Shown here piece after piece: positions 13,933-17,234 of a stretch of DNA of 17,234 nucleotides (positions within the stretch are counted from its first letter, which is position 1; the number at the start of each line of letters is the position of its first letter). The position numbers and the translations under genes were made by a program. Source of the stretch: CAZXIY01 sp964640935 (GTDB lineage: Archaea > Thermoplasmatota > Thermoplasmata > Methanomassiliicoccales > Methanomethylophilaceae); the NCBI GenBank assembly GCA_964640935.1, contig CAZXIY010000025.1:1-17234 (forward strand), read 5' to 3'. The notes under the pieces are model-generated. The model was given only the letters and a program-made list of their open reading frames with translations. It did not search any database and was not told the DNA's origin.

Positions 13933-14433
13933 ATGTCTTTGATATCGCAGGATGTAGTCATCCAGGCAGTTATGATAGTGGCCATGATGATGGTCATATT
14001 ATCCATACCGTCGATACTCCTCACAGTGAGGAACTCGGCGAGTTTACTGAAAAGATACAGGCTGCTGAGATCCATAAAGGATGTCGGCGACGAGAAAGAG
14101 GTTCCCCCGAACATCCTGAACGAGTGGAATGCCGTCAACAGTCCCGTGGCATACACGACGCTGATAACCGAGGAGATAGAGAGGCTCAACGGCCTCCGCC
14201 CCGCATTGTTCCAAGCCGAGCTCGCGGCATTACTGATCATTATATTGGCCATATACCCGGGATTCGACAGCAGCGTGCTGATATTCATGATGATAATACT
14301 GGTCGCGGCGATCGCATCCGTCGTTTACGGAATGATCACCACCAAAAAGTACAGACAGGAATACCTGGTCATACTCAAGGAGATCAGCGATCGCGACGAG
14401 AGCAACAGGGCAGCCGACGGAATGTACGGATAA
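13933..14433 (+). CDS. Three-helix integral membrane protein, function unknown
   Basis: 166 residues from the ATG at 13933. Three hydrophobic segments are seen at about 8-32, 91-108 and 113-134. The loop between the first and second (about 60 residues) is charged and presumably cytoplasmic, beginning with basic NSASLLKRYRLLRSIKD. The C-terminal tail is charged with a helical stretch (KKYRQEYLVILKEISDRDES). An ATG at 13870 is in frame, but the added residues are unlike a membrane lead-in, and GGCGTGA lies just upstream of 13933. An ATAATTA element at 13894-13900 could be its promoter. The stop is TAA. I do not recognise the family. Confidence 0.75.
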   Translation: MSLISQDVVIQAVMIVAMMMVILSIPSILLTVRNSASLLKRYRLLRSIKDVGDEKEVPPNILNEWNAVNSPVAYTTLITEEIERLNGLRPALFQAELAALLIIILAIYPGFDSSVLIFMMIILVAAIASVVYGMITTKKYRQEYLVILKEISDRDESNRAADGMYG

Positions 14434-14435
14434 GC

Positions 14436-14443
14436 ATTATCTA
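14436..14443 (+). promoter_or_regulatory. TATA box for cyclophilin gene
   Basis: ATTATCTA, starting just after the stop of the membrane-protein gene and centred 25-26 nt before the cyclophilin ATG, consistent with a leaderless mRNA. Confidence 0.55.
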
Positions 14444-14464
14444 ACAGACCGCAATTAGAGAGCC

Positions 14465-14950
14465 ATGACAACAGCAATACTGCATACGAACGTCGGCGAC
14501 ATCAAGATAAAGATGTACCCGGACATGCCGATAACGGTCGGCAACTTCGTGAAACTCGCGAAGGACGGTTTCTACGACGGAACGGTATTCCACAGGGTCA
14601 TCAGGAAATTCATGATACAGGGCGGGGACCCCGAAGGCACCGGATGCGGCGGGCCAGGCTACACGATCGAGGATGAATTCGTGAAGGGCCATTCCAACCA
14701 GAGAGGCACTATCGCTATGGCCAACACGGGTATGCCGCACAGCGGCGGAAGCCAGTTCTTCATCAACACCGTCGACAACGGCTATCTTGACTGGGATAAC
14801 CCGAGAACACCGTCCAAGCACCCTGTGTTCGGACAGATCGTCGACAAAGAGAGCATGGCCGTCGTGGACGCCATCGAGAAATCGAAGACGGACTCGAACG
14901 ACAGACCTCTCGAAGAGAAGAAGATCGTGACCGTAGAGATAATCGAATGA
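14465..14950 (+). CDS. Cyclophilin-type peptidyl-prolyl cis-trans isomerase
   Basis: 161-residue cytoplasmic foldase that isomerises Xaa-Pro bonds. The active-site elements are in order: VFHRVIRKFMIQGGDP with catalytic R44, F49 and Q52; GTIAMANTGMPHSGGSQFFI carrying the substrate-pocket residues near 80-100; and HPVFGQIV near 119-126. The tryptophan that contacts cyclosporin in human cyclophilin A is not in HPVFG, as is common in prokaryotic forms, so drug sensitivity would be low. A 10-residue insertion (DWDNPRTPSK) precedes HPVFG. There is no signal peptide. The start is set by the TATA box and the conserved N-terminal strand ILHTNVGDIKIKMYPD. Confidence 0.96.
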   Translation: MTTAILHTNVGDIKIKMYPDMPITVGNFVKLAKDGFYDGTVFHRVIRKFMIQGGDPEGTGCGGPGYTIEDEFVKGHSNQRGTIAMANTGMPHSGGSQFFINTVDNGYLDWDNPRTPSKHPVFGQIVDKESMAVVDAIEKSKTDSNDRPLEEKKIVTVEIIE

Positions 14951-15010
14951 ACTTATAATGGCGGATGTGCCGCGGTGGCAGATTTCGGTCGCTGCGGCAT
15001 ACCGTCCTTC

Positions 15011-15020
15011 TTTTAAAATA
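15011..15020 (+). promoter_or_regulatory. TATA box for DUF2099-like gene
   Basis: TTTTAAAATA, centred 25.5 nt before the ATG at 15041. This supports a leaderless start exactly there and argues against a lost upstream exon-like extension. Confidence 0.6.
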
Positions 15021-15040
15021 TCGTTCGGAGAGTCATTCAT

Positions 15041-15613
15041 ATGAGGACCGACGGAAAATGTAACGGTAACGGATTCGACGTTCCGAAGATGCTGGATAAA
15101 GCACTCAGGAACAAGATTTTGAACGCCGCTGTTATCGAAGCGGACGGATGCGGGACCGTCGTCATCGACGATCCGGATATGATCCCCGAGATAGGATTCG
15201 CTGTTGGCGGGCAGAAAACGGGGCCAGTGCCGGATTCGATAGAGAAGATCGGCATCGAACGGGTCCTCGACCCCGATACAGGAGAGATAGATCAGTTCGG
15301 CGGCGTCAATAAGGCATTCGCGATGCATTATCACACCGTAGCGGTCGTTGTATCGTCATCTGACGATGCACGCGACATCAGGGACTGCTTCGGAATGAAC
15401 ACAATTATCATCGCCGTCATTCGCTCAGCAGATCTGTCGGAGAAGAACGCCAGGGATCTGTTCGAATTCTGCGACGTGATCGTATCGAACACCTTGCAGA
15501 ACATGGAACATGTAGCGCCTGAGAACGTCATCGCTCATATCGTGGATGATTCCAAGGTATATACCGTGACGGACGTCGGCGAAATGATCGTCGACTGTAT
15601 TTTGGAAGAATGA
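15041..15613 (+). CDS. Short DUF2099 / methanogenesis marker 8-like protein
   Basis: 190 residues. The core matches what I know of methanogenesis marker protein 8: NAAVIEADGCGTVVIDDPDM with GCG at 36-38, a Gly-rich GFAVGGQKTGPVPDSIEKIG, then RVLDPDTGEIDQFGGVNKAF and a strand-rich VAVVVSSSDDARDIRD. Full-length family members are about 270-290 residues. Here the N-terminal part of roughly 80-90 residues is absent, replaced by a short MRTDGKCNGNGF. The TATA box at 15011 sets the start, so the short form is native rather than a mis-called start. The biochemical role of the family is unknown; it tracks with methanogens. The assignment is from memory of the motif and should be checked by profile search. 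Confidence 0.72.
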   Translation: MRTDGKCNGNGFDVPKMLDKALRNKILNAAVIEADGCGTVVIDDPDMIPEIGFAVGGQKTGPVPDSIEKIGIERVLDPDTGEIDQFGGVNKAFAMHYHTVAVVVSSSDDARDIRDCFGMNTIIIAVIRSADLSEKNARDLFEFCDVIVSNTLQNMEHVAPENVIAHIVDDSKVYTVTDVGEMIVDCILEE

Positions 15614-15637
15614 TCGGCTCGACAGAGCGTACGGGCT

Positions 15638-15991
15638 TTATCTCTCGACTATCAGATGGGTACCGGAGCGGAGATAGATCAGCGGGACGCCTGCGTTCCT
15701 GAGTTTCCTTCTCAGCTCTTTGTCATTGGTCAGAACGTAAGCCCCCGTCTTGAGAGCAAGTTCTATGACAGCTTTGTCCCCTGTGGCCTCGGTAGGGATT
15801 ATCTCGTATCTCCTGGCAAGTTCCAAGGCCGCCGGTGCGTACTTGTTGTCAAGATGCTTCAATTCTCCGATAAGCGGGCCGGGGACGATGAATTCGATAT
15901 CTCCGAGGATATTCCTGACGGAGATATCGAGATTCATCTTCATTTCAAAAGGCATTAGTAAAGCGTTTGTGTCCAAGACTACTTTCTGCAT
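15638..15991 (-). CDS. PIN-domain ribonuclease-like protein (archaeal Fcf1/COG1412 type)
   Basis: 117 residues. The four acidic residues of the PIN metal site are present: D7 in VVLDTNALLMPFEM, E43 in GPLIGELKHL, D72 in TGDKAVIELA and D90 in YVLTNDKELRRKLR. Proteins of this type are related to eukaryotic Fcf1/Utp24 (18S rRNA processing) and to VapC toxins. No antitoxin gene is adjacent, and the link to aIF2-gamma favours the rRNA-processing branch. GTG at 15997 is also in frame, but it overlaps the aIF2-gamma stop; the ATG at 15991 starts 2 bp after that stop and is preferred. aIF2-gamma and a PIN protein side by side is a recurrent archaeal arrangement. Confidence 0.92.
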   Translation of the reverse strand: MQKVVLDTNALLMPFEMKMNLDISVRNILGDIEFIVPGPLIGELKHLDNKYAPAALELARRYEIIPTEATGDKAVIELALKTGAYVLTNDKELRRKLRNAGVPLIYLRSGTHLIVER

Positions 15992-15993
15992 GA

Positions 15994-17232
15994 TCACAGC
16001 TCAACGATACCGTATCCGATGAGTCTCCACTTGTTGGAGATCCTTCTGGATATCGCTACCCTCTGACCCTCGATGACGCACACGGGGATCTTGAGTACGA
16101 CCTGTATGACGCCGCCCTTGCCGTTCTTCACGACTCCGACGGTCGTTGCCGTGCCGATGCTCAGCATCAGAGGCTCGTTGCTCTTAATCTCGTCGACCTT
16201 CATGTCGGACGCAGATCCGACAACGCGGTCCAGAAGCACGGTCTTCATGCTGAAGTCGTGCACTACGGTAGGCAGATGATCGGGGATCCCGACCATCCTT
16301 CCCGTAAGCCCGTCTGATTTCGTTATCGCCGGGTCGAGACCGGTTCCGATGGAGATCAGACCGCCGGGATAGACGGCTTTGACGCTCTCTCCGCCCGCAA
16401 AGAGCGAAGTGATCTTGGTCGTGACCTTGTTCCACACCGGTTTTCCGCCGACCTCGGTCCTTATACCGGGTTCGACCTCGATCTCGTCTCCGACCTTCAA
16501 CGTACCCTGGATCAGCGATCCTCCGATGACCCCTCCTCTGAGGTCCTTGGGGTGCGTACCGGGCGAGTTGATGTCGAATGAACGTGCGATGTGCATGAGT
16601 GGGGTCGCATTCGGATCCCTGACTACATGGGCGACGATATGGTTCTCTATCGCCTCGATGAGAGCACCTATGTTGACGCCTCTGTTCGCCGATATGGGTA
16701 TGATCGGAGCATTCTCCGCTATCGTCCCTTTCACGAACTCTTTGATCTGCTTGAAGTTCTCAACAGCTTCCTCGCGGGTCACGATATCGATCTTGTTCTG
16801 AACGATAACGATCCTGTTGATGCCTATGATGGACAGGGCCATCAGATGCTCTCTGGTCTGGGGCTGCGGACATTTCTCGTTGGCAGCGACCAGAAGAACG
16901 GCACCGTCCATGAGGGCGGCACCCGATAACATCGTGGCCATCAGGGTCTCGTGACCTGGGGCATCCACGAAGGATGCCGACTGAAGGAATTCGGTGTCCG
17001 AACCGCAGATCGGGCACTTGGGTTTAGTACCGTATGCAGCGGGCCCCTCGCATTTGGGACACTTGTAGAACGCCACATCCGCATACCCGAGTCTTATAGA
17101 GATGCCTCTCTTCACTTCTTCGGAATGACGGTCGGTCCACTCTCCGCTGAGAGCTTTGGTAAGCGTTGTCTTACCGTGATCGACATGCCCGATCATTCCG
17201 ATGTTGATCTCGGGCTGCTTTTGAACTTTCAT
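15994..17232 (-). CDS. eif2g: Translation initiation factor aIF2 gamma subunit
   Basis: 412-residue GTPase that, with alpha and beta subunits, carries initiator Met-tRNA to the 30S ribosome. The G-domain motifs are complete: GHVDHGKT (15-22), the switch KRGISIRLGYAD, DAPGHE (90-95) and NKID (146-149). A zinc knuckle inserted after the switch has C58, C61, C73 and C76. Domains II and III follow, with NSPGTHPKDLRGGVIGGSLI and the C-terminal VAISRRISNKWRLIGYGIVE. The length is usual. The ATG at 17232 lies 2 nt from the window edge and is preceded by TG, so an upstream gene could end in an overlapping TGA. The PIN gene follows directly. Confidence 0.97.
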   Translation of the reverse strand: MKVQKQPEINIGMIGHVDHGKTTLTKALSGEWTDRHSEEVKRGISIRLGYADVAFYKCPKCEGPAAYGTKPKCPICGSDTEFLQSASFVDAPGHETLMATMLSGAALMDGAVLLVAANEKCPQPQTREHLMALSIIGINRIVIVQNKIDIVTREEAVENFKQIKEFVKGTIAENAPIIPISANRGVNIGALIEAIENHIVAHVVRDPNATPLMHIARSFDINSPGTHPKDLRGGVIGGSLIQGTLKVGDEIEVEPGIRTEVGGKPVWNKVTTKITSLFAGGESVKAVYPGGLISIGTGLDPAITKSDGLTGRMVGIPDHLPTVVHDFSMKTVLLDRVVGSASDMKVDEIKSNEPLMLSIGTATTVGVVKNGKGGVIQVVLKIPVCVIEGQRVAISRRISNKWRLIGYGIVEL

Positions 17233-17234
17233 CA

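Noticed and set aside
14441..15334. 297-codon minus-strand frame opposite cyclophilin and the DUF2099-like gene
   Set aside because: It crosses two well-supported genes and shows no domain of its own.
15638..15991. VapC toxin of a toxin-antitoxin pair
   Set aside because: No antitoxin-sized gene is adjacent, and pairing with aIF2-gamma fits the archaeal Fcf1-like group better.

Overview
The window is archaeal chromosomal DNA, probably from a methanogen of the Thermoplasmata (Methanomassiliicoccales-like). The archaeal assignment is firm: RNA polymerase subunits B and H, aIF2-gamma, aTrm56, a Cdc48/VAT ATPase, archaeal Elp3, PRC-barrel proteins, and TATA boxes at fixed spacing before leaderless starts. 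The narrower placement is inference. It rests on an unsplit rpoB (most euryarchaeal methanogens split it), a protein resembling methanogenesis marker 8 (DUF2099), and stop codon use: 18 of 21 visible stops are TGA, 2 are TAA and 1 is TAG, as expected where amber is kept rare for pyrrolysine.

Layout. 1-3319 (minus): rpoH then rpoB, with rpoB cut by the window edge, preceded by tRNA-Lys(UUU). 3507-3718: intergenic DNA with two GC-rich hairpins. 3719-6152 (plus): cdc48 and a small PRC-barrel gene. 6139-8411 (minus): winged-helix regulator, 83-residue protein and Elp3, tightly spaced. 8476-10561 (minus): a redox operon with a tandem thioredoxin, a thioredoxin-reductase-like flavoprotein with an altered nucleotide site, and an HTH regulator. 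10730-11407 (plus): SdpI-like membrane protein and a second PRC-barrel gene. 11408-12999 (minus): winged-helix regulator, aTrm56 and an HD-domain hydrolase. 13264-15613 (plus): a 53-residue Cys-rich zinc-finger-like protein, a winged-helix protein, a three-helix membrane protein, a cyclophilin and a short DUF2099 protein. 15638-17232 (minus): aIF2-gamma followed by an Fcf1-like PIN protein.

Most of this is information processing (transcription, translation initiation, tRNA modification) and protein quality control (Cdc48, cyclophilin). The most distinctive part is the thioredoxin module. Its two thioredoxin domains arose by a 351-bp in-frame duplication, and the partner reductase lacks the usual NADPH signature, which suggests another electron donor such as F420H2 or ferredoxin. 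No mobile element, CRISPR array, rRNA or integrase was seen. No gene-free stretch exceeds 300 bases; the longest (13000-13263) holds divergent promoters and possible RNA structure.
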